Source: Planctomycetota bacterium (GTDB lineage: Bacteria > Planctomycetota > Uabimicrobiia > Uabimicrobiales > Uabimicrobiaceae). From it: DNA of 64,000 nt. The notes under the pieces were generated by a model, which had not been told where the DNA came from, made no database searches, and was given only the letters and a program-made list of their open reading frames with translations. Both the position numbers and the translations under genes were made by a program. Location: the NCBI GenBank assembly GCA_029260735.1, contig JAJDCR010000114.1:62001-126000 (forward strand), written 5' to 3'. The first letter of the stretch is position 1, and each line of letters begins with the position of its first letter. Positions 17,640 to 26,431 of this stretch are shown here, piece after piece.

Positions 17640-19093
17640 GCAAGCCCCTGGTAAATATACAAATACAATTCACAAGAACGCTTCCAAGAGTAATCTTGCT
17701 TCATCCCATTAACAATTAACTTTTGAAAAAAATCAGGTTGCTCAAACCAGCAATCAATTGCTCTCCCTAAACCAGAATCTAAAGCAGCATCATCGCTTTC
17801 ATGAAAAACAAACCCATTACGAGAACCAATGTCCTGATTCGAGTAGAAAGCATCAAAAACAGTATCCGCGAGTCCTCCTGTCGAACGAACAACGGGAATG
17901 GTGCCATAGCGCAGAGCAATTAACTGAGTTAATCCACACGGTTCAAAAATACTAGGAATAACAATCAAGTCTGCTCCAGCATAAAGAAGATGAGAAAGCT
18001 CTTCGTTAAAAGCCAATTCCAAATGACAATCAGGGTTGTCCGTAAATTCTTCTTTAATACGAAGAAAATCTTGAGTAACTCGAGGATCTGGACTAGAGCC
18101 TAAAAGAACAACTTGGGCATTCTTAGACAATGCCAAGTAAATAGAGCGCTTCATTTGCTCCAAACCTTTTTGCTGAACCAGCCGCGAAATAATTGTCACG
18201 ATAGGTTTCAGTCCCTCTTGTAACCCAAACTTCTTTCGCAAAACTCGTTTATTATCGTATTTTCCTTTTAAACTTTTTACGCTATACTTTGTCACTAAAT
18301 GCGGATCACTTTCTGGATTCCAGTACTCGTAATCCAGTCCATTTAAAATTCCCGAAAAACGATAGTGGTTGCGACGCAAAAGATCTTGTAGACCCATTCC
18401 TTTATCACTAAACATGACTTCCTGGGCATAGGTAGGGGAAACTGTTGTTACGTAATCTGCCGCAATAACACCCGCCTTTAAATAATTGACAACTCCCCAC
18501 TGATCTTTTTCCCAAGCTTCTCCGGGAACACTTTGGGGAGATAGAGAAATAGAGTCCAAAACGGACTGAGAAGTAACACCTTGATAAGCAAAGTTGTGAA
18601 TGGTATAAAATAAACGGGTTTTATTCATCCCTAAAGGCTTGTATATATCTCTAAAAATAACAGGAATTAAGCCTGTTGGCCAGTCATGATAGTGTAGAAC
18701 ATCGGGCTCAACTCCCGTCTTATACAAAAACTCTAGAGCTGCTTTGGAGAAATAAGTAAAACGCTCTGCATCATCGCTTTCTCCATAAAAAGTACCTCGG
18801 TTAAAAAAATTACGGTGCCAGCAAGTATCAATAAAGTAACAGTTCACTCCTTCAACATCACCTGCGGCTACCTTGTTAGCATAAAGCTCTCCATTATAGG
18901 AAACCCAAAGACTATCATAAACATTACGTAAATTGGAAATTTTGTCGTAACGCATACAATCATACTTGGGAAGAATAATGTCTACCTTATGCCCATTTTG
19001 CTGTAAAGCTTTACTTAGACTAATGACTACATCCGCTAATCCACCCACTTTCGCGATAGGGGAACACTCTACGGCAACCATTACAATGTGCAT
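17636..19093 (-). CDS. glgA: glycogen/starch synthase (GT5)
   Basis: Transfers glucose from ADP- or UDP-glucose to the non-reducing end of an alpha-1,4-glucan. The 485-aa protein begins VAVECSPIAKVGGLADVV with the KVGGL donor-binding Lys. It continues with HNFAYQG, NGLDYEYWNPESDPH (diagnostic for GlgA) and the C-terminal SIFEPCGLTQLIALRYGT followed by STGGLADTV. Length is standard for bacterial GlgA (about 480). An AAGGA site precedes the ATG. It overlaps the DPM1-GtrA gene by 4 bp and lies downstream of fcl-gmd on the same strand. That placement suggests glucan storage or a surface glucan rather than a classical glg operon. Confidence 0.93.
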   Translation of the reverse strand: MHIVMVAVECSPIAKVGGLADVVISLSKALQQNGHKVDIILPKYDCMRYDKISNLRNVYDSLWVSYNGELYANKVAAGDVEGVNCYFIDTCWHRNFFNRGTFYGESDDAERFTYFSKAALEFLYKTGVEPDVLHYHDWPTGLIPVIFRDIYKPLGMNKTRLFYTIHNFAYQGVTSQSVLDSISLSPQSVPGEAWEKDQWGVVNYLKAGVIAADYVTTVSPTYAQEVMFSDKGMGLQDLLRRNHYRFSGILNGLDYEYWNPESDPHLVTKYSVKSLKGKYDNKRVLRKKFGLQEGLKPIVTIISRLVQQKGLEQMKRSIYLALSKNAQVVLLGSSPDPRVTQDFLRIKEEFTDNPDCHLELAFNEELSHLLYAGADLIVIPSIFEPCGLTQLIALRYGTIPVVRSTGGLADTVFDAFYSNQDIGSRNGFVFHESDDAALDSGLGRAIDCWFEQPDFFQKLIVNGMKQDYSWKRSCELYLYIYQGLA

Positions 19094-19147
19094 ACAATAT
19101 ATCCTTTAATTTTTTTCTAAGTTATAAAAGAGTTTCAATAAAGATTT

Positions 19148-20092
19148 TTATGAGAGCTCTCCTAGCCCAACAAAGTACTGATATGTTCTTTCTAACCCAT
19201 CTGCAAGAGAAGTTTTCGCCCTCCATCCCAGCTCGTTTAGTTTTCTAGTATCTAATAGTTTGCGAGGAGTTCCATCAGGTTTTGATCGATCAAAGCAAAG
19301 TTCTCCCTCATAGCCAACAGTTTTTTGAACCAAGGATGCCAAATCACGAATGCTCACCTCTTGCCCTGTTCCTACATTAACGTGTTCTTCTCCTTCGTAA
19401 AATTGCATCAAAAAAACCAGAGCATCAGCTAAATCTTCTACATAAAGAAACTCTCGCAAAGGATTTCCACTTCCCCAGACAACAACGCTAGATTCGTTAT
19501 GGATCTTAGCTTCGTGAAATTTTCGCAATAAAGCAGGGATAACATGAGAACTTGTTAGATCAAAATTATCTTTTGGTCCATAAAGGTTAGTTGGCATTGC
19601 CGAAATGAAGTTAGCCCCTTTTTCTCTCTTTAAATACTGGCAATACTTTAAAGCAGCAATTTTTGCAATGGCATATCCTTCATTTGTAGGCTCTAAAGCT
19701 CCTGAAAGCAAACAAGATTCAGGCATTGGCTGAGGAGCGTACTTTGGATAAATACAAGACGATCCCAAAAAAAGTAGCTTTTCTACGCCTGTTTGCCAAG
19801 CCGAGTGAATCACATTATAGGCAATCATGGAGTTTTCATAAAGAAAGCCTGTCAAATCACTACTATTGGCAACAATGCCTCCCACTTTAGCCGCCGCCAC
19901 AAAGACAAGATCAGGCTTTTCTTCGTCAAAAAAGAACTCAACATCAGTCTGTCTCGTTAAATCTAACTCACTGTGAGAGCGGGTAACTATATTCTCAAAT
20001 CCTTGCTTTTGTAAACTAGCAATAATCGCTGACCCCACCAAACCAGAGTGCCCGGCAACATAAATCTTATTCGTCTTATTCATCTTATTCAT
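19148..20092 (-). CDS. fcl: GDP-L-fucose synthase
   Basis: Epimerase-reductase that converts GDP-4-keto-6-deoxymannose to GDP-L-fucose, the second step after Gmd. The roughly 314-aa SDR protein has the Rossmann motif [36 protein letters not shown] and the catalytic YAIAK (after [14 protein letters not shown]). [10 protein letters not shown] is also family-specific. A longer frame begins with a TTG at 20107. ATG 20092 ([14 protein letters not shown]) is preferred; a second ATG at 20083 gives MNKTNK. This start overlaps the gmd stop by 8 bp, indicating coupling. Confidence 0.95.
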   Translation of the reverse strand: MNKMNKTNKIYVAGHSGLVGSAIIASLQKQGFENIVTRSHSELDLTRQTDVEFFFDEEKPDLVFVAAAKVGGIVANSSDLTGFLYENSMIAYNVIHSAWQTGVEKLLFLGSSCIYPKYAPQPMPESCLLSGALEPTNEGYAIAKIAALKYCQYLKREKGANFISAMPTNLYGPKDNFDLTSSHVIPALLRKFHEAKIHNESSVVVWGSGNPLREFLYVEDLADALVFLMQFYEGEEHVNVGTGQEVSIRDLASLVQKTVGYEGELCFDRSKPDGTPRKLLDTRKLNELGWRAKTSLADGLERTYQYFVGLGELS

Positions 20093-21128
20093 TCTGGCAT
20101 TTTCCAAAATCGTGTTCTATCATAATAGAAACTAGCTCTTCTAAACTAGTCTTTGCTTGCCAGCCCAATTTTTCTTTCGCTTTACGAGGGTCTCCACATA
20201 AAAGATCCACTTCGGTAGGACGAAAATAACGAGAATCTACTTCCACTAAGACCTCTCCTGTCTTAGCATCCTTACCTTTTTCTTCTTCTCCCGCTCCTTC
20301 CCAAACAATAGATATATCTAGCTGAAAAAATGCCATTTCACAAAACTTTCTTACGGAGCACATTTTACCTGTAGCTAGAACATAGTCCTCTGGAGTCTCC
20401 TGCTGTAGCATAAGCCACATTCCTTCGATATAATCCTTAGCATAGCCCCAGTCACGTTTCGAGTCTAAATTCCCCAAGTAGAGCTTTTTTTGCTTACCTA
20501 GTTTAATCCGAGAAGCTGCCCGCGTAATTTTTCTAGTAATAAAAGTTTCTCCGCGACGTGGGCTTTCATGATTAAAAAGAATTCCATTTACCGCAAAAAT
20601 ATCATAAGCTTCTCTGTAGTTAACACAAATCCAATAAGCATATAGCTTAGCAACCGCATAAGGGCTTCGAGGATAGAAAGGTGTTGTTTCACTCTGAGGA
20701 ACTTCTGCCACTTTCCCAAAAAGCTCAGAAGTAGAGGCCTGATAAAAACGTGTTTTCTTCTGTAATCCCAAGATGCGTATGGCTTCGAGTAAACGAGTTG
20801 TTCCCAAAGCATCGCAGTTAGCGGTATACTCAGGAGTCTCAAAAGACACCTGCACATGTGATTGAGCAGCGAGATTATATATTTCGTCTGGTTGAATTTT
20901 TGCGACAAGGTCAACCAAGTTACCTGGATCGGTAACATCTCCATAATGCAAAAAAAAACGAACGTTATCTTCATGAGTATCTTGAAAGAGATGATCCACT
21001 CTTGCTGTATTAAAAGAGGAAGCTCTCCGTTTTATCCCATGAACAACATAACCTTTTTCTAATAAATACTCTGCTAAATAGGAGCCATCTTGCCCCGTAA
21101 TTCCCGTAATTAAAGCAACTTTTCTCAT
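20085..21128 (-). CDS. gmd: GDP-mannose 4,6-dehydratase
   Basis: NADP-dependent SDR enzyme that makes GDP-4-keto-6-deoxy-D-mannose from GDP-mannose, the entry to GDP-fucose and GDP-rhamnose. The 347-aa protein starts [20 protein letters not shown] (nucleotide-binding GxxGxxG). It has [12 protein letters not shown] (NADP-phosphate Arg pair), [27 protein letters not shown] and catalytic YAVAK after PRSP, then [12 protein letters not shown]. All are textbook Gmd motifs and the length fits. GAGG lies before the ATG. It is the first gene of a gmd-fcl-glgA-DPM1/GtrA block. Confidence 0.97.
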   Translation of the reverse strand: MRKVALITGITGQDGSYLAEYLLEKGYVVHGIKRRASSFNTARVDHLFQDTHEDNVRFFLHYGDVTDPGNLVDLVAKIQPDEIYNLAAQSHVQVSFETPEYTANCDALGTTRLLEAIRILGLQKKTRFYQASTSELFGKVAEVPQSETTPFYPRSPYAVAKLYAYWICVNYREAYDIFAVNGILFNHESPRRGETFITRKITRAASRIKLGKQKKLYLGNLDSKRDWGYAKDYIEGMWLMLQQETPEDYVLATGKMCSVRKFCEMAFFQLDISIVWEGAGEEEKGKDAKTGEVLVEVDSRYFRPTEVDLLCGDPRKAKEKLGWQAKTSLEELVSIMIEHDFGKCQNE

Positions 21129-21180
21129 CGATACCTCAAGAAAAAAATGTCAAGTCCTTAGCATGCCCAGTGTTTTTTAC

Positions 21181-24117
21181 TTATTTAACCAATCGCATCC
21201 CTACAAAATCATATTTTTCGCTAAACAAGCCCGAGTAACGACGTGTTGTTCGACAACTTTCGGCATGGTTATACCAACTTCCTCCTCTTAAAACACGCTT
21301 AAAAGAGCTTTTTAACTTAGGAAAATACTCACCACGCTGTTCTTCATATTTTTCAATGTAAGCATTTTCACACCATTCCCAAACATTACCAGCCATACCA
21401 ACGCAACCGTAAGGAGACTTCCAACGCTGAAACTCATAAACAGAAGAAGTATTAACAAAACCATCTTTTCCTCGGTTTTCCCATTCATCTTCAGCCACAT
21501 AATTGCAACGATAAACTCCAAAAGCATTAGGAAGAGTATCTCCCCAAGGATAACTACGTCGAGGACGAGGATTTAACATAGGTGTAAAGGGAGTTTTCCT
21601 ACTTCCCCAATCAGGTATTTTAAAGCCTCCGCGAGCAGCTTTTTCCCATTGATCCTCAGAGGGTAAATTTTTTCCGGCCCATCCGGCATAAGCTTTAGCA
21701 TCCTTCCAGCTTATGTTAACAACAGGATGCTCATCTTCTATTCCCCAAGCGGGAGATTTAGGCATCAATGCTCCCGTTTTATCAGAAAATACTTGGTACT
21801 GCTTCCAAGTTACAGTGTATTTATCAATATAGTAGCCTTCCAAGTAAACCTTGGTTACAGGGCCTTCATTTTCTTTATCACTACTTCCTCTCCAAAAATC
21901 TCCCTTACTAACATGCACCATTACACTACCATCTTTTTCCCAGACATATTCTCCCTCGGTGCGACCTCTTGCCATTCCTTCAGGCATTCCTTCTCCAAAC
22001 CATCCGAGAGATAAACTATTTTTCCTTGAATCAATGTGGACAACTGACTGTGCTTGAACTCCTGTCTTTTTGTCACGAACAATAACCATGAATTCTCCAT
22101 ACCTATCTTCAGCTAAGAAAGATCCGTTATCAATCTTTCCCCCAGAAGCAATCCAGTGAGGATTAAAATCAATTTCCATTCCCCAAGAATTCAAAGCTTT
22201 CGCTTGAAAAAATATTTCTTCGCCTGGTTTCATCTTTATCTGAGAAGGAGACAACTGTATTTGCACAACTTCCCTTGGAGGCTCCTCAACGATAACAGGG
22301 ACATTCAAACGTCGGATTACCTCCCCAACAATGAGACTAACAGTAACTTTATAGTCCCCTGGTAATAATTTGCTCAATTCCAAGGATTCTCTAAAAAAAC
22401 CTTTATCAACAGAAGCTTTACCTAAACTTTTAGCAATAGAAAGGTTTCCTTTAAAACCATCGATCATAATGATTTTTTCTAAATCTGAAGCTAAACTATT
22501 AATCTGCCAACGCACTTCTAAAGCAATTTTTTCTTCCGGACGAAAATTATGTTTTATCTTTCCCATTTGATCAAAGAAGGAAGCATCGTCCAAAGTAAAA
22601 TTTGTTAATTCTTCATCTTGATCTTCCCAGGGGTTTGGTTGGTACAGAAAAACAAGTTTATTCTTCTTAATGATGTTTCCTTGATTGTCTTTAGCTGTTA
22701 CCCAAACTTCATTGTTTCCCGATTTCAAAGACAATATTTGCTCAAAGAGTTTCCATTTTTCTTCCAACTTAACTTTTTCACAGAGCTCTCCATTTATCCA
22801 AATAGAGCTAATGGCCTCTCCTTTAATCTTCCCTCTTAAATTAATCTTATCTTGGGAAACTTCCGAGCCATTTTTAGGATAAATATCAACAAACTCCACC
22901 TCACCTCGACTCAAAGAAAGCAAATCTAACCCAGTATCTTTTTTAATATAATCTAAAATTAGTTTTTTCTCTTGCGTATTCCAGTCTCCGGAATAAAACA
23001 ATCTTTGTGCTTTTTGAGGTTTATCCTCTTTAACAAGTTTCTGCATATCCCAAAGAATATTGCGGTATTTTCTTAGTTCTGTAGGGATTCCAGCAACCTG
23101 TTGCTTACTCACAATAACAGATATAGCAAACCCTAAAACAAATAAGGCTAAAAAACTAATAATCCAAGTTGGCAAAGGATTGAGTTCGTATTTTTCAGAA
23201 AAAGCGCTGAGGATACTATTTCGTCTCTTCTTTTCTAAAGCATTTGTCTGAACCCTTTTCGAAGACTTTAAAAGTTTTTCGCATAGAGAAATTTGTTCTA
23301 GAACCTGATCAGCATTAGAGAAGCGATAGCCTGGCTTCTTAGCCATTAGTTTTGCTACTAAGTCTTCAACTTCAGGTAAGACCTTAGGAAGAGCGTCAGA
23401 AAGGCGAGGAACCGATGCTGAAATGTGTTGTTGGAGTACTTGAAGGGGAGTTCTTCCAGGAAAAGGAACTTTCCCGGTTAAAGTTTGATATAAAGTTATC
23501 CCTAGAGAATAAAAATCTGATCGATGATCAAGTTTCTTTACACCCATCGCTTGTTCTGGCGACATGTAGTAAATTGTCCCAATAATTTGACCTGTTTGAG
23601 AAACACTAGAAGAGGAATCTGTTGTTCGGGCAAGACCAAAATCAGTTAGTTTAACTTCATCGTCTTCCATAACCATAATATTAGCAGGTTTTATATCACG
23701 ATGAATCACTTTACTCTTATGTGCTAACGCCAAAGCTGAAGTAATTGATCGGGCAATTCTCAAAGTTTCTTCTTCGCTCCGAACTCCATCTTCTAGAAGA
23801 ACATTTAATAAACTCTTACCTTTTACATACTCCATAATAATGTAGTATGTACCATTTTCATCTCCTTGATGGTAAACTTCCACAATATGAGGATGTTTTA
23901 ATGAAGAAGCCCAGTGAGCTTCTCTTTGCAGACGTTTCTTTGCTCTAATTCCTTTTTCGCCACAGAGTAAAGCGGGATGCAATAGTTTAAGTGCTACGTG
24001 TTTCTTCCATTCAGTATGATAGGCAAGATAAACTCCCCCCATAGCTCCTTCACCAATGATTTTTTCAACTTTACATCCTCCAATAGTTTTACCAACCCAA
24101 GGGTCTTCCGAGCCCAT
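21181..24117 (-). CDS. transmembrane Ser/Thr protein kinase with C-terminal FGE-type domain
   Basis: A 978-aa Hanks-type kinase. The N-terminal cytoplasmic kinase domain (about 15-280) is complete: IGEGAMGGVY glycine loop, VALK with Lys44, IHRDIKPAN with catalytic Asp141, DFG at 159-161, MSPEQ and the HRSDFYSLG helix. A single membrane helix lies at about 318-337. The extracytoplasmic part has beta-rich segments (about 400-700) and then a SUMF1/FGE-fold domain (about 735-978): NISWKDAKAYAGWAGKNLPS, AGNVWEWCENA, RVLRGGSWYNHAESC. Only one Cys occupies the region where true formylglycine-generating enzymes carry two, so it is probably a ligand-binding or sensor version. It sits directly left of oriC, reading away from it. 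Confidence 0.93.
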   Translation of the reverse strand: MGSEDPWVGKTIGGCKVEKIIGEGAMGGVYLAYHTEWKKHVALKLLHPALLCGEKGIRAKKRLQREAHWASSLKHPHIVEVYHQGDENGTYYIIMEYVKGKSLLNVLLEDGVRSEEETLRIARSITSALALAHKSKVIHRDIKPANIMVMEDDEVKLTDFGLARTTDSSSSVSQTGQIIGTIYYMSPEQAMGVKKLDHRSDFYSLGITLYQTLTGKVPFPGRTPLQVLQQHISASVPRLSDALPKVLPEVEDLVAKLMAKKPGYRFSNADQVLEQISLCEKLLKSSKRVQTNALEKKRRNSILSAFSEKYELNPLPTWIISFLALFVLGFAISVIVSKQQVAGIPTELRKYRNILWDMQKLVKEDKPQKAQRLFYSGDWNTQEKKLILDYIKKDTGLDLLSLSRGEVEFVDIYPKNGSEVSQDKINLRGKIKGEAISSIWINGELCEKVKLEEKWKLFEQILSLKSGNNEVWVTAKDNQGNIIKKNKLVFLYQPNPWEDQDEELTNFTLDDASFFDQMGKIKHNFRPEEKIALEVRWQINSLASDLEKIIMIDGFKGNLSIAKSLGKASVDKGFFRESLELSKLLPGDYKVTVSLIVGEVIRRLNVPVIVEEPPREVVQIQLSPSQIKMKPGEEIFFQAKALNSWGMEIDFNPHWIASGGKIDNGSFLAEDRYGEFMVIVRDKKTGVQAQSVVHIDSRKNSLSLGWFGEGMPEGMARGRTEGEYVWEKDGSVMVHVSKGDFWRGSSDKENEGPVTKVYLEGYYIDKYTVTWKQYQVFSDKTGALMPKSPAWGIEDEHPVVNISWKDAKAYAGWAGKNLPSEDQWEKAARGGFKIPDWGSRKTPFTPMLNPRPRRSYPWGDTLPNAFGVYRCNYVAEDEWENRGKDGFVNTSSVYEFQRWKSPYGCVGMAGNVWEWCENAYIEKYEEQRGEYFPKLKSSFKRVLRGGSWYNHAESCRTTRRYSGLFSEKYDFVGMRLVK

Positions 24118-24359
24118 AGGAAAATGCTCCTTAAAATGTCTAGTGAAGTCTTGAAGAAAACATTACAAAAACAAAATGCAAACAAGCAACTATCAATTTG
24201 GCTATCATATCAGTCTATTCAATTGATTGCAATGAAATTTATGGCAATTCACACTTTAAAAAATGGTAAAAAACAAAAATTTAAAACAAAGAGAATTTTT
24301 CAAAAAAAACATATTACGAAAACAAAAATGTTATATAAATCAAAAAATTGAAACCGCGA

Positions 24360-24620
24360 ATTTTTGTGGATAACCTGTGGAAACTTTGTGGATTAGTGTG
24401 GATAAAATGTGGATAACTAGGGTAAAAAAAGTTATCCACATTTCTGTCCACAAAACATCCACAGGTTATCCACAAAAAAAACGAGAACTCAATCAAGCTT
24501 AAACCCCTGTTTACCATTGACTTATAATCAATATAAAAAAGTTATCCACATTTAGCGCGACCTTACTATTATTATGATATATTTATAATAGTAATAATAA
24601 TAAGAGCTATCGATCTAAAA
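24360..24620. other. probable chromosomal replication origin (oriC): DnaA-box cluster plus AT-rich unwinding region
   Basis: Six exact DnaA boxes (TTATCCACA or its complement TGTGGATAA) lie at 24365-24373, 24397-24405, 24408-24416, 24432-24440, 24466-24474 and 24542-24550. At least four one- or two-mismatch relatives are interspersed. The cluster is bounded by a perfect 21-bp inverted repeat (24361-24381 with 24458-24478). A very AT-rich stretch at about 24565-24612, almost only A and T, could be the unwinding element. dnaN follows and gene direction diverges from here. The rest of the 854-bp gap (24118-24359 and 24621-24884) is AT-rich with no gene seen. Activity is inferred. Confidence 0.85.
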
Positions 24621-24884
24621 TTATATTTCGAAACTAATGGGAAAATATTTGGTAATGAACGGTTTCTAAAATTCATACTTCTGTACAAATAAAAATTACA
24701 AAGTTTTAAACTAACTTGTCTAACGAAATATTCGTATTAACAAAAACAAAAGTCCTTACAAACCTAACTGAATTTTTCTAGAATGATTTTCTTGTTAAAG
24801 AACAAAGTAAAAAACAAAGTAGCTACAAAACCGTGGTACCGTACAAAAATCGTATTTTTTTGACTATAAACTATGCTATTCTCC

Positions 24885-24913
24885 TTGACAAAAAAGCCTC
24901 TTTGCGATATAAT
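24885..24913 (+). promoter_or_regulatory. consensus sigma70 promoter of dnaN operon
   Basis: Perfect TTGACA (24885-24890), 17-bp spacer, perfect TATAAT (24908-24913). It lies 58 bp before the dnaN ATG. This is the best promoter match in the window and implies strong constitutive expression of dnaN-dciA-gyrB. Confidence 0.85.
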
Positions 24914-24971
24914 TTTGGGTTTACACAAAAATACAACTAAGAATAGTTTTCTTTTGCTAAGGTAATTTTTT

Positions 24972-26093
24972 ATGAAGGTAAAATGTAACAGACAAAGTTT
25001 ACTACAAGCCTTGCAAACAATCATTGGTGTTGTTACACAAAAAGATATCTATCCTATTTTAGGTAATGTTCGAGTTTCTGCGTTTGATGGGAATTTACTT
25101 TTCAAAGCAACGGATTTAAAAATTTCCCTAACTTACTCTCTTCCTGTTAGCCAATTTGAAATTTTAGAAGAAGGAGAGCTTTTGATTGCAGCTCAAAAGT
25201 TTTTTAATGTGATCAAAGAAGCTCCAGATGAAGAAGTTGAAGTTGAAAAAAATAATTACGATGCTCGCATTATTTGCAAAGATGGTAAGTTTGTTATTTT
25301 AGGTGAAGAACCAGATAAATTTCCTAATGTTCCTGAATTTCAAGAATCTAATTTTATTGAAATTGAAGGAAAAGACTTTCAGAAACTTATTCGGAAAACT
25401 CTTTTTTCGACAACAACAGAGAGAACTCGGTATGATTTAGATAATATTCTTCTTATTATCAGCGAAGACTCTTTACGCTTTGTCGCTACTGATGGAAAGA
25501 GATTGGCTATTTGCGATCGGCCTTGCACCGGAGGAGAGGGAATTGATGTTCGAGAAGTCACTGTTCCCTGCAAAGGACTTCAACAAATTGATCGAGTTCT
25601 TAGCACCACTTCGCCAGATAAGGTTCGTTTAGGTTTTATGGAAAATCAATTGTTGTTTCATACTCCCGAAGTTGTTATGTCTACAAGACTTTCAGAGGCT
25701 AAATTTCCTCCTTACCAAAAAGTGATTCCTCAAGGGCTACCTTATAAAGCCTTTTTGAATGTAAAAGACTTTACTTCTGCTTTACGCCGCGTTTGTTGGT
25801 TTACAGATGAAAAAAACAAAAGTATAGAGCTTTCTTTTACTCCAGAAAAACTTAAATTATTTGCTATGGATGAAGGAGCAGGAGAGGCTTCTTTGGAAAT
25901 GCCTGTAGTTTATGAGGGAGAAGCTTTTGATATTAAATTTAATCCAGATTTTTTCTTAGACATGTTAAAAATTGCCGACTCTTCTGATGTCACTATTCTT
26001 CTAAAAGATTTTGCTTCTGCAGCCTTGATCAAAGAGGGGGATGATTTTCAGTATGTTGTTTTGCCTATTAAGCCACAAGTTAGAGACCATTAG
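24972..26093 (+). CDS. dnaN: DNA polymerase III beta subunit (sliding clamp)
   Basis: Ring-shaped processivity clamp that tethers polymerase and partner proteins to DNA. The 373-aa protein has the three-domain clamp layout. MKVKCNRQSLLQALQTI opens domain 1. Domain 2 has RFVATDGKRLAICD, the conserved ATDGxRL of all bacterial clamps. Domain 3 ends YVVLPIKPQ, where others have a VMPMR-type C-terminus. Length is normal (E. coli 366). An AAGG site precedes the ATG. The TAG stop overlaps the GTG start of dciA by one base. dnaA, usually just upstream, is absent; DnaA boxes occupy that position. Confidence 0.97.
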   Translation: MKVKCNRQSLLQALQTIIGVVTQKDIYPILGNVRVSAFDGNLLFKATDLKISLTYSLPVSQFEILEEGELLIAAQKFFNVIKEAPDEEVEVEKNNYDARIICKDGKFVILGEEPDKFPNVPEFQESNFIEIEGKDFQKLIRKTLFSTTTERTRYDLDNILLIISEDSLRFVATDGKRLAICDRPCTGGEGIDVREVTVPCKGLQQIDRVLSTTSPDKVRLGFMENQLLFHTPEVVMSTRLSEAKFPPYQKVIPQGLPYKAFLNVKDFTSALRRVCWFTDEKNKSIELSFTPEKLKLFAMDEGAGEASLEMPVVYEGEAFDIKFNPDFFLDMLKIADSSDVTILLKDFASAALIKEGDDFQYVVLPIKPQVRDH

Positions 26094-26431
26094 TGACAGA
26101 AAAAAATTGGTGGGAAAAGAAGAAAATAGAGCCTGAGAGTATCGGGAATATTGTGGATCGTTGGTTGAGCGATAGCAATTTTGAAAAAGGGCAAGACCTC
26201 TTCCGAATAAGCTCTCTTTGGAACGAAATTGTGGAGCCAAAAATTCAAGAACATACTCGGTTGGCTCGCTTTCGAAAAAATATCTTGGAGGTATTTGTGG
26301 ATTCTCCTAGTTATTTGTATGAGCTGACTAATTTTCGAAAGCAAGAGATTTTAGAAGCCTTCCAAAAAAAGTGTCCAGAGTTTTATTTATCTGACATTTA
26401 TTTTAAAATCGGAGAAATTGATTGTGAGTGA
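26093..26431 (+). CDS. dciA: DciA-like (DUF721) replicative helicase loader/partner
   Basis: A 112-aa protein in the slot often held by recF or DUF721. The core matches DciA/DUF721: FRISSLWNEIVEPKIQEHTR, the conserved W..IVG..ia.HT element. ILEVFVDSPSYLYELTNFR follows, the L.V.v.s..w..eL.....i element of the KH-like fold, then KQEILEAFQKK. In bacteria lacking DnaC/DnaI loaders, DciA interacts with DnaB and assists helicase loading. The start is GTG at 26093 overlapping the dnaN TAG; the stop overlaps gyrB. The tight packing implies translational coupling. Short relatives can be hard to tell apart, but context and motif agree. Confidence 0.85.
   Translation: MTEKNWWEKKKIEPESIGNIVDRWLSDSNFEKGQDLFRISSLWNEIVEPKIQEHTRLARFRKNILEVFVDSPSYLYELTNFRKQEILEAFQKKCPEFYLSDIYFKIGEIDCE

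Noticed and set aside
24551-24884. Possible tRNA or small RNA in the AT-rich gap before dnaN
   Set aside because: No cloverleaf, no T-loop GTTCRA motif and no terminator; only AT-rich leader seen. No tRNA or rRNA was found anywhere in the window.
26418-26423. TTG start for gyrB
   Set aside because: Only 3 bp from the GGAG site; GTG 26424 has proper spacing.
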